A DNA stretch of 64,000 nucleotides from JAAYHG01 sp012735455 (GTDB lineage Bacteria; Bacillota; DTU030; DUMP01). Both the position numbers and the translations under genes were made by a program. The notes beneath the pieces were generated by a model. It was not told the origin of the DNA, made no database searches, and saw only the letters and a program-made list of their open reading frames with translations. Location of the stretch: the NCBI GenBank assembly GCA_050951365.1, contig JBMNIX010000009.1:62001-126000 (forward strand). Direction: 5' to 3'. Positions 25,902 through 35,272 of this stretch are shown piece after piece. The stretch's first letter is position 1; every line of letters starts with the position of its first letter.

Positions 25902-26636
25902 ATGCCAATCACAGTTGTCTCCTTAGCCTCTCTCCTGCCTGGCATTCTGCTGCTGCTTTCTTACATAACCAACAGCAACGCCTTTCCCTTACCCCTTTCC
26001 GAGGAGGAAGAGGATCGCTACATCCGTGCCATGGAAGGCGGGGATGAAATTGCCCGTAACATCCTAGTAGAACGCAACCTTCGTCTTGTAGCTCATATAG
26101 TGAAAAAATTTGATAACACGGGCGAAGATGTGGATGATCTAATATCCATTGGTACAATTGGTCTAATAAAAGCCATCAACACTTACGACCGCCACCAAGG
26201 TACCCGTTTGGCTACCTACGCGGCGCGCTGTATTGAAAATGAAATACTCATGCATTTGCGTTTTCTTAAGCGCTCCCGTCTGGAGGTTTCTTTGTACGAT
26301 CCCATCGGTGTGGACAAGGAAGGGAATGAAATAGTACTCCTAGATATCCTAGGAACCAGTCCCGACGTGGTGGCCGACCTTATTGAAACTCGCTTTGAAA
26401 AGCAAAAACTCTACGAAAAAATTTGTACTCTTGGCCGTCGCGAACGCAAGGTTCTGGAGTTACGCTATGGGCTGCCTCATGGTGGTAAGAAAACACAACG
26501 GGAAATAGCCCGCCTCCTAGGTATTTCCCGTTCTTACGTCTCCCGTATTGAAAAACGTGCCTTGGCCAAGATCTATAATGAACTTCTGCGCGAAGAAGGC
26601 CGCTGTTGTGCAGTGGGAGCAAAAACAAAAGGTTAG
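25902..26636 (+). CDS. sigK: RNA polymerase sporulation sigma factor SigK
   Basis: Late mother-cell sigma factor. A hydrophobic N-terminal pro-sequence (SLASLLPGILLLLSYIT) precedes region 2 (RNILVERNLRLVAHIVKKFD, DLISIGTIGLIKAINTYD, ATYAARCIENEILMHLRFLK) and region 4 (LGRRERKVLELRYGL, TQREIARLLGISRSYVSRIE). The 244 residues are continuous, so no skin element interrupts the gene. The ATG follows GGAGG. The pro-sequence fits activation through the SpoIVB-dependent pathway, and spoIVB is also in this window. It is the only supported plus-strand gene. Confidence 0.96.
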   Translation: MPITVVSLASLLPGILLLLSYITNSNAFPLPLSEEEEDRYIRAMEGGDEIARNILVERNLRLVAHIVKKFDNTGEDVDDLISIGTIGLIKAINTYDRHQGTRLATYAARCIENEILMHLRFLKRSRLEVSLYDPIGVDKEGNEIVLLDILGTSPDVVADLIETRFEKQKLYEKICTLGRRERKVLELRYGLPHGGKKTQREIARLLGISRSYVSRIEKRALAKIYNELLREEGRCCAVGAKTKG

Positions 26637-26680
26637 CAGCTCGTTGCTGCCTTCACATTATAAACATAATAGATAGAGAC

Positions 26681-26711
26681 AACTACCCCGCCGGCGACGG
26701 ACGGGGTAGTT
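26681..26711. terminator. Bidirectional terminator between convergent genes
   Basis: A 10-bp perfect stem (AACTACCCCG, 26681-26690 with 26702-26711) lies between the convergent ends of sigK and the 2-hydroxyacid dehydrogenase. T tracts are short on both sides. Confidence 0.7.
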
Positions 26712-26720
26712 TACCAATTG

Positions 26721-27674
26721 CTAATTCACCAGGTTGTGGGGTTGCTCACCTCGTTCGATACGTTCAATATTCTCATATGCCATCTTAAGTACCCGAGTGT
26801 CTGCATCACGGGTTGCAGCCCCCACATGGGGAGTTAGGATAAAATTGCCGAAAGCAAAAAGCGGGTGATCGGTAGCCAGAGGTGGCGCAACGCAAACATC
26901 TAGCGCTGCACCAGCGATTTGCCTTTCTCTTAGCGCTACAAGAAGTGCTTCTTCGTCTACGATTCCCCCGCGGGAGGTGTTGATTAGAATTGCGCTTTCC
27001 TTCATGGCATTGAACTCGTCGCGACCAATAAGCCCCCGGGTCTCGGGCGTAAGCGGTATGTGTATGCTTATGATATCGGCTGTTGCCAAAAGCTCACTCA
27101 TACTTACTGCTGTTACTCCGGGTGTCTTCTCTGCCGGGAGGAGGTGACGTTTGTAGTACACTACCTCCATATCAAAGGCGAGGGCCCTTTTTGCCACTTC
27201 TTGACCAATATTGCCCAGCCCAATAAGACCCAAGCGTTTTCCAAAGAGTTCATAGGATACAGTGCGATATTCCCAAGGGTTCCACTTTCCGGATCGAGTT
27301 TGAGCATTCACCTGAGGCAGTTTACGGTAAAGGCTAAGGGCGAGTCCGAAAACCAGCTCCGCTACCGAGATGGAGTTTGCACCTGGTGTACGTGCCACCT
27401 GAATGCCCCGCTGCGTTGCATACTCCACATCAATGTTGTCGTAACCAGCACCCAGCTTCTGAATGAACCTAAGGGACTTCGCCCGCGCCATTAGTTCGGC
27501 AGGCACCGGGGCGGTGTTCACAGTGAGATAAAGAGTGCTGGGCAGCTCTTCCTCAAAACGCCGATCCTCTTCTTCGCTTCCTCTAAAGATGAGCTCGTAG
27601 CCGGGTGGCAAAAGCTCCTGAAACAGCTCTTTCTGCTCCAAGCTGATGCGGTCCACGTGCAGAATCTTGGGCAC
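26721..27674 (-). CDS. D-isomer-specific 2-hydroxyacid dehydrogenase
   Basis: 317 residues, NAD(P)-dependent. The Rossmann motif is GLIGLGNIGQEVAKRAL; the catalytic arginine is in INTSRGGIVDEEALL and the catalytic histidine in LTPHVGAATRDAD. The N-terminal part GAGYDNIDVEYATQRGIQVA is typical. Substrate (glyoxylate/hydroxypyruvate, lactate or another 2-oxoacid) cannot be told from the sequence. The GTG start follows GAGGAGG. It stands alone between the sigK and mltG terminators. Confidence 0.9.
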   Translation of the reverse strand: MPKILHVDRISLEQKELFQELLPPGYELIFRGSEEEDRRFEEELPSTLYLTVNTAPVPAELMARAKSLRFIQKLGAGYDNIDVEYATQRGIQVARTPGANSISVAELVFGLALSLYRKLPQVNAQTRSGKWNPWEYRTVSYELFGKRLGLIGLGNIGQEVAKRALAFDMEVVYYKRHLLPAEKTPGVTAVSMSELLATADIISIHIPLTPETRGLIGRDEFNAMKESAILINTSRGGIVDEEALLVALRERQIAGAALDVCVAPPLATDHPLFAFGNFILTPHVGAATRDADTRVLKMAYENIERIERGEQPHNLVN

Positions 27675-27741
27675 AGTGGCTACCTCCTCATGACTGATAT
27701 ATGATATTTGTTATATTCTCTCCCCTACTCCGTCACTCCTT

Positions 27742-27779
27742 TCCAAAGAAAAACTGAGCCCCGGCTTCTGCCAGGGCTT
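27742..27779 (-). terminator. Rho-independent terminator after mltG
   Basis: A 9-bp stem with AGAA loop (AGCCCTGGC/GCCGGGGCT, 27757-27778) is followed after CAG by TTTTTCTTT on the minus strand. Confidence 0.88.
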
Positions 27780-27784
27780 CTCTT

Positions 27785-28834
27785 CTAATTGCTATAACGC
27801 CTCCGGTTGGCCAGATGTCCCTGGTAGGTGGTGCTAAAAGCATGGGTTCCATCCGGCTTGGCCACAAAGTAGAGGTAATCGGTAGCTTCAGGGGACAAAA
27901 CTGCTTTCAGCGAATCTTTGCCTGGAGCAGCAATGGGCCCGGGGGGCAAACCAGGATTGAGGTATGTGTTGTAAGGAGAAGGAATGAGAGTGTCAGCCTT
28001 AAGAAGTCGCGCCTTGGGTTGCGGCAGAAGGTACTGTACAGTAGCGCAAGACTGCAGATTCATACGCGCCTCTAGGCGATTGTAAAATACCTGTGCAATA
28101 AGAGGCCTTTCTTCTGCAGCCTTAGCTTCGCGTTCTACCAAAGAAGCCAGTGTCACTATCTCTCGCGGTGAAAGCTCTAGGGGGAGATCTGACTTCCCTG
28201 CTGAAACCTCCGCCCAGACCTGGTCCATACGCGTCAACATCCGTTGGGCCACCTCTAGGGCTGGAGTGTTGGGACGGAAAGAGTATGTGTCTGGAAAGAA
28301 GAATCCCTCCCACAGAACCCTGGTTCCATCCTTAGGAGGTTCGGCAAAATACTCCGATCTTAGTTCGTGGCTTTGCGCAGCCTCAAGGAAGTCGTTCCGC
28401 TTGGTTACTCCCTTCTCTTCAAATAGATTTGCCATCTGAAGTACGGTGTAACCTTCAGGAATTGTTACCACCACTTGGGGTTCGCTTACATTCCCCTGGA
28501 CTAAAGAGGTTAGGATAGCAGCTGGTGTATCACCCGGGGAGAAAAGGTAACGTCCGGCCTTAAGGTTAGAATCAAGGTTCCTTAGCTTCGTCAAGATGCG
28601 AAAGGCCAAGGAACTACGAATCAGTTCTCTTTCTTCTAGAAGGAATGCGATGTCTCTTGCCGTGGCCTTGGGCGGGATGATGATTTCAACCGGACCCACA
28701 ATCTCTGTCCGGGGTGGCTGAAACATGTTCCAGCCAGTAAGGGCTAAGATCGTTGCCAGTAGGAGCCCCAATAGAGCCAGCTGACGTCCACTTCTTCGCG
28801 GTCTGAGAGGAAGCGACAAGAGAATAACCCCCAA
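27785..28834 (-). CDS. mltG: Endolytic murein transglycosylase MltG (YceG-like)
   Basis: Cleaves nascent glycan strands at the membrane. One N-terminal transmembrane segment (LALLGLLLATILALTGWNMF) precedes a LysM-like region (IIPPKATARDIAFLLEEREL) and the catalytic YceG domain with LASLVEREAKAAEERPLIAQ and the essential glutamate. PSPYNTYLNPGLPPGPIAAPG is the conserved late motif. The TTG at 28834 is preferred, eight bases after AGGGAGG; an upstream ATG at 28933 overlaps a terminator. Confidence 0.93.
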   Translation of the reverse strand: MGVILLSLPLRPRRSGRQLALLGLLLATILALTGWNMFQPPRTEIVGPVEIIIPPKATARDIAFLLEERELIRSSLAFRILTKLRNLDSNLKAGRYLFSPGDTPAAILTSLVQGNVSEPQVVVTIPEGYTVLQMANLFEEKGVTKRNDFLEAAQSHELRSEYFAEPPKDGTRVLWEGFFFPDTYSFRPNTPALEVAQRMLTRMDQVWAEVSAGKSDLPLELSPREIVTLASLVEREAKAAEERPLIAQVFYNRLEARMNLQSCATVQYLLPQPKARLLKADTLIPSPYNTYLNPGLPPGPIAAPGKDSLKAVLSPEATDYLYFVAKPDGTHAFSTTYQGHLANRRRYSN

Positions 28835-28882
28835 AGGTAACTTCCTCCCTATTATATTGCTAAGTCTACTTTCTGGCAATAA

Positions 28883-28910
28883 CAAAGACGAGGCCGATGC
28901 CTCGTCTTTG
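28883..28910 (-). terminator. Terminator hairpin between DUF1292 gene and mltG (distal)
   Basis: A perfect 12-bp stem (CAAAGACGAGGC/GCCTCGTCTTTG) with a 4-base loop, followed on the minus strand by TTATTGCC. It is the second of two consecutive hairpins downstream of the DUF1292 gene. Confidence 0.75.
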
Positions 28911-28949
28911 GAAATCAGCTCCCCCATGAGCAACTTTCCTCATAAGAGA

Positions 28950-28972
28950 GGATGCCCCAAACTGGGCATCCT
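28950..28972 (-). terminator. Hairpin downstream of DUF1292 gene (proximal)
   Basis: GGATGCCC pairs with GGGCATCC around a short loop. It lies just past the DUF1292 stop. The downstream T content is low, so it may only protect the 3' end, with the following 12-bp hairpin doing the termination. Confidence 0.55.
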
Positions 28973-28990
28973 TATACCCGACAGAAAAAA

Positions 28991-29279
28991 TTACTCGTCT
29001 TCGTCCTCGTCCGTCTCTTCTAACAATAGCTCCTCCCAAACTGCCGCCACGCGTTCCCACTCGTCATCGTCCTCAATCTCCGTGAAGATCTCGTTTCCAT
29101 CTTCATCCTCGTCAATGCGGAAAATGAGGGCACCGCCCTCCTCAGTTTCTTCTGCATCAACAGGTAGGAGGATGGCATACTCTGTTTCATCCACTTCGAA
29201 GACATCCACAACCTCAAACGCCACATCATTGCCCTCTTTCGTCGGTCAAAACCACCACATCATCTTTTTCCTCACTCAC
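28991..29279 (-). CDS. DUF1292 family acidic protein (YrzB-like), one frameshift
   Basis: Small acidic protein of unknown function found after ruvX in Firmicutes. The start GTG at 29279 gives SEEKDDVVVLTDE. One extra A in a GAAAGAGG stretch near 29240 breaks the frame; without it the reading continues EGNDVAFEVVDVFEVDETEY and IEDDDEWERVAAVWEELL to the stop. Corrected length is about 95 residues, normal for YrzB. Confidence 0.88.
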
Positions 29280-29335
29280 TCTTTTCACCTCTGTTCATTG
29301 AACTAAGCCGATTGTACTCGCAGAGGGAATCCTTG

Positions 29336-29755
29336 TCAACGCTCTTGCACCTGTCGCTGGAGGTAAGTTTGCAAAATCAATGTAGCTGCCACCTCATCTA
29401 TCACCTTGCGCCTCTTACGCCGACTGAGATCTGCTTCCAACAGCACACGCTCTGCAGCAACTGTTGTCAGACGTTCGTCCTCTTCATGGAGCGGAAGTTG
29501 CAATTTGTCCTTTAGAACTTGGCAAAGACTGCGTACTTCTTGGGCTGCGGGGCCATAAGATCCATCCATATTGCGTGGGATTCCGACAACCAAGGACGTA
29601 ACACCGTAATGCGCCACAAGTTCACGCAGCCGTTGAATATCCTTCTTAAGGCTGCTGCGTCTGATTACCTCAACGCCTTGCGCCGTATAGCCCAGTTCGT
29701 CGCTTACCGCCACACCTATGGTACGGGAACCAATATCCAACCCCAACACCCTCAT
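29336..29755 (-). CDS. ruvX: Holliday junction resolvase-like RuvX/YqgF
   Basis: RNase H-fold protein of 139 residues. The first catalytic aspartate is in MRVLGLDIGSRTIGVAVSD; VVGIPRNMDGSYGPAAQEV and HEEDERLTTVAAERVLL are family blocks, with the last acidic residue in KVIDEVAATLILQTYL. In other bacteria it processes rRNA 5' ends or resolves junctions. It is in the conserved alaS-ireB-ruvX-yrzB neighbourhood. Confidence 0.95.
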   Translation of the reverse strand: MRVLGLDIGSRTIGVAVSDELGYTAQGVEVIRRSSLKKDIQRLRELVAHYGVTSLVVGIPRNMDGSYGPAAQEVRSLCQVLKDKLQLPLHEEDERLTTVAAERVLLEADLSRRKRRKVIDEVAATLILQTYLQRQVQER

Positions 29756-29767
29756 AACCTGACCCCT

Positions 29768-30715
29768 TTACACTACTTTTATGCAGAATTCGGGGCAAAC
29801 GGCGGCACAATAGCCGCAAAGCAAGCAACGTTTTGGGTCAACATGCATTTTCCCGCCAGCAAAATAGAGAGCTCCCTCAGCACATTTAGCTTGGCATCGA
29901 CCACAACCTAGACACCAGTCTGCGATGTGAAGTTTCTTCTTATCGGCTCTTATTGCTGCTTCTAGCTCGGCCGGAATGGGCTTGCCGGCAGCGATTTTGA
30001 CATTAGCCTTTACCTCGGCTGGTGTCTTCATCCCCACAGCGATGGAATCTAGACAGTCGAGGCTGAGAATAAACTTCCAAGCAGTCGAAAAGTTTGGTAA
30101 TAAGTTGCCACCTCCAAGCGGCTTCATGGCATAAACGCCGATGCCCTGTGCCCTTGCCCGGCGCATGGCTAGTAACATGTCCTCAAGAGTGCCGCCCTTG
30201 ATCCCGAGCCCGGCGTAATTAACAATGGGCTGAACCACGTCAATGAGCGGATGTTCTGCGCAGGCATCTACAACCTCAACCACATGTGTAGAAACACCAA
30301 CAGCCCTGATCAGTCCCTGCTCTTTTGCGTCGGCTAAATAGGCTAATGCCTCAGCATGCCCTTTTAGAGTGAGGCGGCTTTCCTGTTCGTGGAGCATGAA
30401 TATGTCGATATAGTCGCGTTTAAGCTCTCGTAGCGCTGTTGCTACACTATTCTTCATGCCTTCATAGGTATAATCATATGACCGACTCGCTATCACAACC
30501 TCATGGGAACGCCCTGCTATTCCACGTTGTATGTAATGGTAAGTGTCATACAAAGCAGCGGTCTCGATAAAGTTGATCCCTTCATCTAAGGCTGCGCGAA
30601 TAACGCGTTCACCGTCTTCCAATGACAAATGGGCCTGCAGCGGCCCCATGGTAAGTGTCCCCAGACACAAACGCGAAACCTTAAGCCCAGATTTGCCCAG
30701 AGTACGGTACTCCAA
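29768..30715 (-). CDS. Aldo/keto reductase with C-terminal 4Fe-4S domain
   Basis: 315 residues. The TIM-barrel reductase part begins MEYRTLGKSGLKVSRLCLGT, with FIETAALYDTY carrying the catalytic tyrosine and IDIFMLHEQES on strand 4. After about residue 260 a ferredoxin-like domain carries two cysteine clusters (CLGCGRCQAKC and CLLCGYCAAVCPEFC), enough for two 4Fe-4S centres. Such fusions are common in anaerobes and suggest ferredoxin-linked rather than only NADPH-linked electron transfer; the substrate is unknown. It is inserted between ireB and ruvX, which are usually adjacent. Confidence 0.88.
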   Translation of the reverse strand: MEYRTLGKSGLKVSRLCLGTLTMGPLQAHLSLEDGERVIRAALDEGINFIETAALYDTYHYIQRGIAGRSHEVVIASRSYDYTYEGMKNSVATALRELKRDYIDIFMLHEQESRLTLKGHAEALAYLADAKEQGLIRAVGVSTHVVEVVDACAEHPLIDVVQPIVNYAGLGIKGGTLEDMLLAMRRARAQGIGVYAMKPLGGGNLLPNFSTAWKFILSLDCLDSIAVGMKTPAEVKANVKIAAGKPIPAELEAAIRADKKKLHIADWCLGCGRCQAKCAEGALYFAGGKMHVDPKRCLLCGYCAAVCPEFCIKVV

Positions 30716-30743
30716 GCTAAAGCCCCCTTACAATGAAAGCCAT

Positions 30744-31001
30744 TTAGTCTTCCTCCAAGTAGGCACGGACCAGCTCTTCCAAGATTTCATCTCGTTCTAA
30801 GTTGCGAATAAGGTTACGGGCGTTCTGGTGGTTGGTTATATAAGCCGGGTCACCTGAGAGAAGATAACCAACCAATTGATTGATAGGGTTGTAGCCCTTT
30901 TCCTGCAGCGCCCGATAAACACTGGTTAAGATAATCCTGGCAGCTGTGCCCTCGTCTTTAACGGAGAACTGGCGCGTTTCTTCTCTTCCATCATTAAACA
31001 C
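30744..31001 (-). CDS. ireB: IreB family regulatory phosphoprotein (UPF0297)
   Basis: 85 residues. The conserved block ALQEKGYNPINQLVGYLLSG, DPAYITNHQNARNLIRNLER and DEILEELVRAYLEE is almost the whole family signature. In Enterococcus IreB is a substrate of the Ser/Thr kinase IreK and affects cephalosporin resistance. The GTG at 31001 is preferred: AAAGGAG stands six bases upstream and the protein then has the family length. A longer frame from 31073 has no SD. It follows the alaS terminator. Confidence 0.92.
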   Translation of the reverse strand: MFNDGREETRQFSVKDEGTAARIILTSVYRALQEKGYNPINQLVGYLLSGDPAYITNHQNARNLIRNLERDEILEELVRAYLEED

Positions 31002-31071
31002 ACGCCTCACTCCTTTAGCAGAGTTCCCCATCTCAAAATCTATATTCGTCTCTAACGAGTATTTTCCTTCC

Positions 31072-31103
31072 ATAAAAGGAGGCAGGGCAGGAAACCCTGC
31101 CTC
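31072..31103 (-). terminator. Rho-independent terminator after alaS
   Basis: A perfect 9-bp stem (GAGGCAGGG/CCCTGCCTC, 31079-31103) directly after the alaS stop is followed by CTTTTATGG on the minus strand. Confidence 0.85.
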
Positions 31104-33732
31104 TTAGTTGCTCATCTTATTAGCCACTGCCTCCAACACGGCTTCCAAGGCTGCAGGGAGTTTGTCAGGGTCCTTACCTCCTGCTTGGGCCATCTCAGGG
31201 CGCCCACCACCTCCTCCACCTGTCACGACGGCTGCGGCGCGAACAATTTCCCCGGCGTTAAGCCCTTTCTGTACTAAATCCTTGGTTACGTACGCCACAA
31301 AAGTCACCTTGTTCTCGCTGCGCGCACCTAAAACCACAACGGAGCTGGTTAGCTTGGGCTTCAGAGTATCAATGACGTGCCGCAGATCTTCAATAGAACT
31401 AGCTGTTACTTCAGCTGCCAAGACTGGAATACCACAGACCACCTTCACCTGATCAATGATATCGCTGGTCTTGTATTCCAAGAGCATCTGCTTGAGGCGT
31501 TCTATCTCTTTTTCCTGCTCCTTACCATGGCTAATTAGCGCTGCCACTCGCTCGGACGTTTCCGTACTGTTCCCGCCCACGAGCCCTGTTATCTCACGTA
31601 GAAGCTGTTCCTGCTGCTGCCAAAGGCTCCACGCCACCATACCGGCTACGGCCTCAATCCGCCGCAAGCCTGCACCTACACTGCTCTCCTGCAGGATGTG
31701 AAAGATGCCTATCTGCCCCGTTTGTTCCACATGGGTGCCACCGCACAGCTCTAGACTAAAGTCGCCAACCCTGACGACTCGCACCTCATCGCCGTATTTC
31801 TCCCCAAAGAGGGCCATCGCCCCGAGTTTTTCTGCTTCTTCACGGTTGGTGACAATTATTTCCAGGGCAATGTTCCTAAGAATCTGCTCATTGACCAGCC
31901 TCTCCACTTCCCGTAGTTGCTCCTGGGTTACAGGTGCGAAATGGGTGAAATCAAAACGGATCCTCTCTGGACTAACCAGTGATCCCGCTTGGTGGACGTG
32001 GGTCCCTAAGACCTGCCGTAGAGCACGGTGCAGCAGGTGGGTGGCAGTGTGGTGCCGCTGGATAGCCAGCCGGCGCCCAGTGTCTACCTTGGCTTGTAGG
32101 GTCTCGCCTACCCTAATACCGCCCCTCACTACCCGTCCCCTGTGCACAATGATCCCGGTAGCAGTTTTTTGTGTGTCTTCCACCTGGACACACCCCTCAC
32201 TGCCACGCAGAACCCCGCAATCTCCCACTTGACCGCCAGATTCAGCGTAAAACGGTGTTCTGTCCAGCACAACCTCTACTGCAATTCCTTCTTTGACGCT
32301 GTCAACTTCCTCATTCTCAGCACGGAGTGCTAGGACCCGCCCTTCGTCTTCAAAACAGGCGTAGCCCGTAAAGTCGGTGGTAAATCCAGCCAAGGCCCCA
32401 GCGTTATCCGAAGAGATACCCATGCCATCAGAATCCCCTCTCGCCGCCCGGGCCCTTTGGCGCTGTGCCTCCATCTCAGCCTTAAACCCAGCCTCATCCA
32501 CATCCATGCTCTCTTCTTTCAGGATTTCGCGGGTCAAGTCCAAGGGGAAACCATAGGTGTCATACAGGCGGAACGCATCGCTACCCGGCAATACCTTCTC
32601 GCCTTTCTCCTTTAACGTTTTCGTCCAATTGCTTAAGATGGCAAGGCCCGTGCCCAAGGTGTTCAAGAAACGCTCTTCTTCGCGCTGGATAACCTCTTTG
32701 ATATACGTGCTCTTATCCAAGAGATCAGGATACCCTGTCTTGCCTACCTCCATCACTACATCCGCCACCTGGGCTAGAAATGGGCTCTCCATGCCCAAGA
32801 GTCGGCCGTAACGAACAGCCCGACGCAGAAGGCGCCGCAGTACGTAACCCCGACCCTCATTGGAAGGAAGCACCCCATCACCAATCATGTACACCACACC
32901 GCGCCCATGGTCGGCAATCACCTGAGAGCCACGTCTGTCTTGGCATCCTCGGCGTATTCTACTCCGGTAAGATCTGCTGCTGCCTGGATGATCGGTAGCA
33001 AGAGATCGGTGTCAAAATTGCTGGCCACCCCCTGCATGACTGAGGCGATTCGCTCCAGTCCCATGCCAGTATCAATGTTCTTCTTTGGTAGAGGGGTATA
33101 GCGCCCTTCACCATCATGATCGAACTGAGTAAAGACCAGGTTCCATATCTCCAAGAAGCGGTCGCAATCGCAGCCTACACCGCAGGTGGGAGAACCGCAA
33201 CCGCGCTCTTCACCAAGGTCAATGTAGATCTCCGAACAGGGGCCGCACGGCCCAGGGCCAATTTCCCAAAAGTTGGTATCTTTGCCCAGACGCACAATAC
33301 GCTCCTTAGGAAAACCGATATCTTTATTCCAAATGCTGTAGGCTTCGTCATCATCAGTATAGACCGAAACCCATAGCTTGTCCTTGGGCAGACCGAGGTC
33401 CTCGGTGAGGAATTCCCAAGCCCAAGAAATAGCTTCAGTCTTGAAGTAATCACCAAAGGAGAAGTTCCCTAACATCTCAAAGAAAGTATGGTGACGTGCT
33501 GTGCGTCCAACGTTATCTAGGTCGCCGGTGCGAACACATTTTTGTGAGGTAGCAATGCGGTAACGGGGGGTGTTTGTTGTCCGGTGAAGTACTTCTTGAA
33601 AGGTGCCATACCCGCCCCAATGAGGAGCAGGCTGGGATCATCTTCAGGAACTAAAGATGCGCTAGGCAGGATAAGGTGACCTTTTTTCTCCATGAACCGG
33701 AGGAAACGGCCTCTTATTTCGTCTCCTTTCAC
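31104..33732 (-). CDS. alaS: Alanyl-tRNA synthetase, two frameshifts
   Basis: Full class II AlaRS of about 875 residues after correction. The catalytic N part contains GMAPFKKYFTG, RTARHHTFFEMLGNFSFGDY and NIDTGMGLERIASVMQG. The editing domain has HHTATHLLHRALRQVLG and the zinc ligands in ELCGGTHVEQTG; the C-terminal DHHA1 part has GGGGGGRPEMAQAGG. The frame breaks near 33566 (one C missing from a C run, after TGQQTPP) and near 32920 (one G missing, DVALR to VIADHGRGVV). The GTG start at 33732 has AAAGGA upstream. Expression is controlled by the T-box leader. Confidence 0.96.
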
Positions 33733-33777
33733 ATAGATCATCCTTTCTCTCATCAATGCTGGGAAAAAATGAAACAA

Positions 33778-34022
33778 CCCCTCGTCTCGCAGGGACGAGG
33801 GGCCACGCTCGTGGTACCACCCTGGTTCGCTGCTCCTTACGGTAGCAGCCTCACCTAGTGCAGAAGCACCGTGTGTGCTAACGGTACACGCCGGGGACGC
33901 TTATTCACGTCCCGCTCTGGAACGGCCTTCCCTCCTTGCTGCCCAGAAACCTTCCACCTATGTGTTTCCTCGCTTAAGGCCCGCAAGGGGTACTCTTTCC
34001 ATCTTTGCTTTCCGCTATTTTG
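33778..34022 (-). promoter_or_regulatory. T-box riboswitch leader of alaS
   Basis: The T-box core AGGGTGGTACCACG is at 33810-33823. It is followed on the minus strand by a terminator stem (CCCCTCGTC/GACGAGGGG, 33778-33802) and a T-rich stretch ending in ATTTTTT. The upstream 200 nt carry Stem I-like elements (GATGGAAAGAGTA near 33995 and CCAGAGCGGG near 33925). Uncharged tRNA-Ala should stabilise the antiterminator. I could not place the alanine specifier codon with confidence. Confidence 0.92.
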
Positions 34023-34028
34023 TGGCCT

Positions 34029-34057
34029 ATTATATGGCAAACAAGATGCTGTGTCAA
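34029..34057 (-). promoter_or_regulatory. Sigma-A promoter of alaS T-box
   Basis: Consensus TTGACA (34052-34057) and TATAAT (34029-34034) with a 17-base spacer; transcription should begin near 34022. The TGA stop of the upstream permease gene lies inside the -35 hexamer. Confidence 0.9.
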
Positions 34058-35105
34058 CCCGCACGTGTGTTCCGACTTAAGAAGAACATAACGAGAACCT
34101 TTACACTGGCCGTTAACGGTACCGCCAGGAGTAGGCCTACAATGCCAGCTATGTCACCACCAACGAGGAGAGCCAGAATTACGCCTAAAGGATGAAGGCC
34201 AACACGCTCCCCTAGAATCTTGGGGGAAATTATGGTGCTCTCCAGCTGATGAATAACAGCGAAGAGGGCAATTACATAAAATGCTCGAATTGGTGACTCC
34301 AACAAGGCAATCAAAATAGCTGGCGTTGCCCGATAATGGGTCCGAAGTAGGGAATGATATCAAAAAGACCTGCCACCATGCCGATGATTAGAGCAAAGTC
34401 TATCCCGAGGATTGTAAGACCCAAGAACGATAGAACACCTACGATCAGCGCCACCAAGAGGTGGCCCCGAATAAAGCCACCTAGTACTTTATCTACCTGA
34501 TGTAGAGCAGAAAAAAACTCCGTACGCACTGAAGCTGGCAAAAACCCAGCCAATGTCTCTTTGATTAGTTTTAAATCCCGCAGCATATAAAAGGCTAGTA
34601 TAGGCGCGATAATAAGGCTTAGCGCATGGGTAAAGAGAGACATAGCCATACCTGCGGCTGTGCGAATGTAAGCCAAGAGGGCTTGCTCTGCCCGATCGAT
34701 TGTTTCGTCAATTACCTGTCTTATGCTGGCGGGCAGTTCCGCACGCGTATAGTTTTGGTGAAACCAGTGCACCACACTCTGGACTTCCTGAGTGTAAGTA
34801 GGGAGTTTTTCGGCGAAGGCATTTAGCTCAGTAACAAAAACAGGGACAATCTGTGTCACCAGCAGGATAACCACTGCCGCCAGTATGCCGTAAAGAATAA
34901 GAATAGCACTCACACGGTGACTCCCTTTTTTCTCCATGGCCTCTACCAAGGGTGCCAAAAGGTAAGTGATAACACTGGCGTATAAAAAAGGGGGCAGGGC
35001 GGCCCGAATCAGAAAAAGAAACAGGCCTACCGCAAGCAGGCCCAGGAAGAACAGCAGGAGAACTTTGTTTTTTTTCATTTCTAATCTTTTGTCCGGCGAT
35101 GCCAT
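34054..35105 (-). CDS. AI-2E family transporter (UPF0118/PerM), one frameshift
   Basis: About 350 residues after correction with seven or eight hydrophobic segments, including LLLFFLGLLAVGLFLFLI, SAILILYGILAAVVILLV, MSLFTHALSLIIAPILAFYM and LVALIVGVLSFLGLTILG. The family hallmark DIIPYFGPIIG is followed by a shift near 34330 (one G missing in a G run), after which ATPAILIALLESPIRAFYV and the late LGVILALLVGGDIAGIVG continue. Members export signals or exchange sodium and protons; substrate here is unknown. The start may be ATG 35105 or ATG 35078, right after the small upstream gene. Confidence 0.88.
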
Positions 35106-35260
35106 ATTTCTCGGAGATTCTCTTTGGCTGAGCTGAGCTTCTGCCTGGTCTCTACTATACGACCCTTGGTTTCCGGCTTCAGACTAGAAAATGAGAGCAA
35201 TCCAAGGAGTCCCCCCAGGAGCCCACCAACGACAATTCCGTGCCAGAACTTCCTGCGCAT
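35081..35260 (-). CDS. Small single-TM protein (YtxH-like)
   Basis: A 59-residue gene. It begins MRRKFWHGIVVGGLLGGLLG, a glycine-rich membrane segment, followed by a basic, helix-forming tail (KPETKGRIVETRQKLSSAKE, then NLREIWHRRTKD). The layout (short TM, then amphipathic charged helix) is that of YtxH-type proteins. ATG at 35260 has an AAGGGGG SD seven bases upstream. It overlaps or abuts the AI-2E permease start and follows the zinc-ribbon gene by 12 bases, so the three form one unit. Confidence 0.75.
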   Translation of the reverse strand: MRRKFWHGIVVGGLLGGLLGLLSFSSLKPETKGRIVETRQKLSSAKENLREIWHRRTKD

Positions 35261-35272
35261 GTATCTTCCCCC

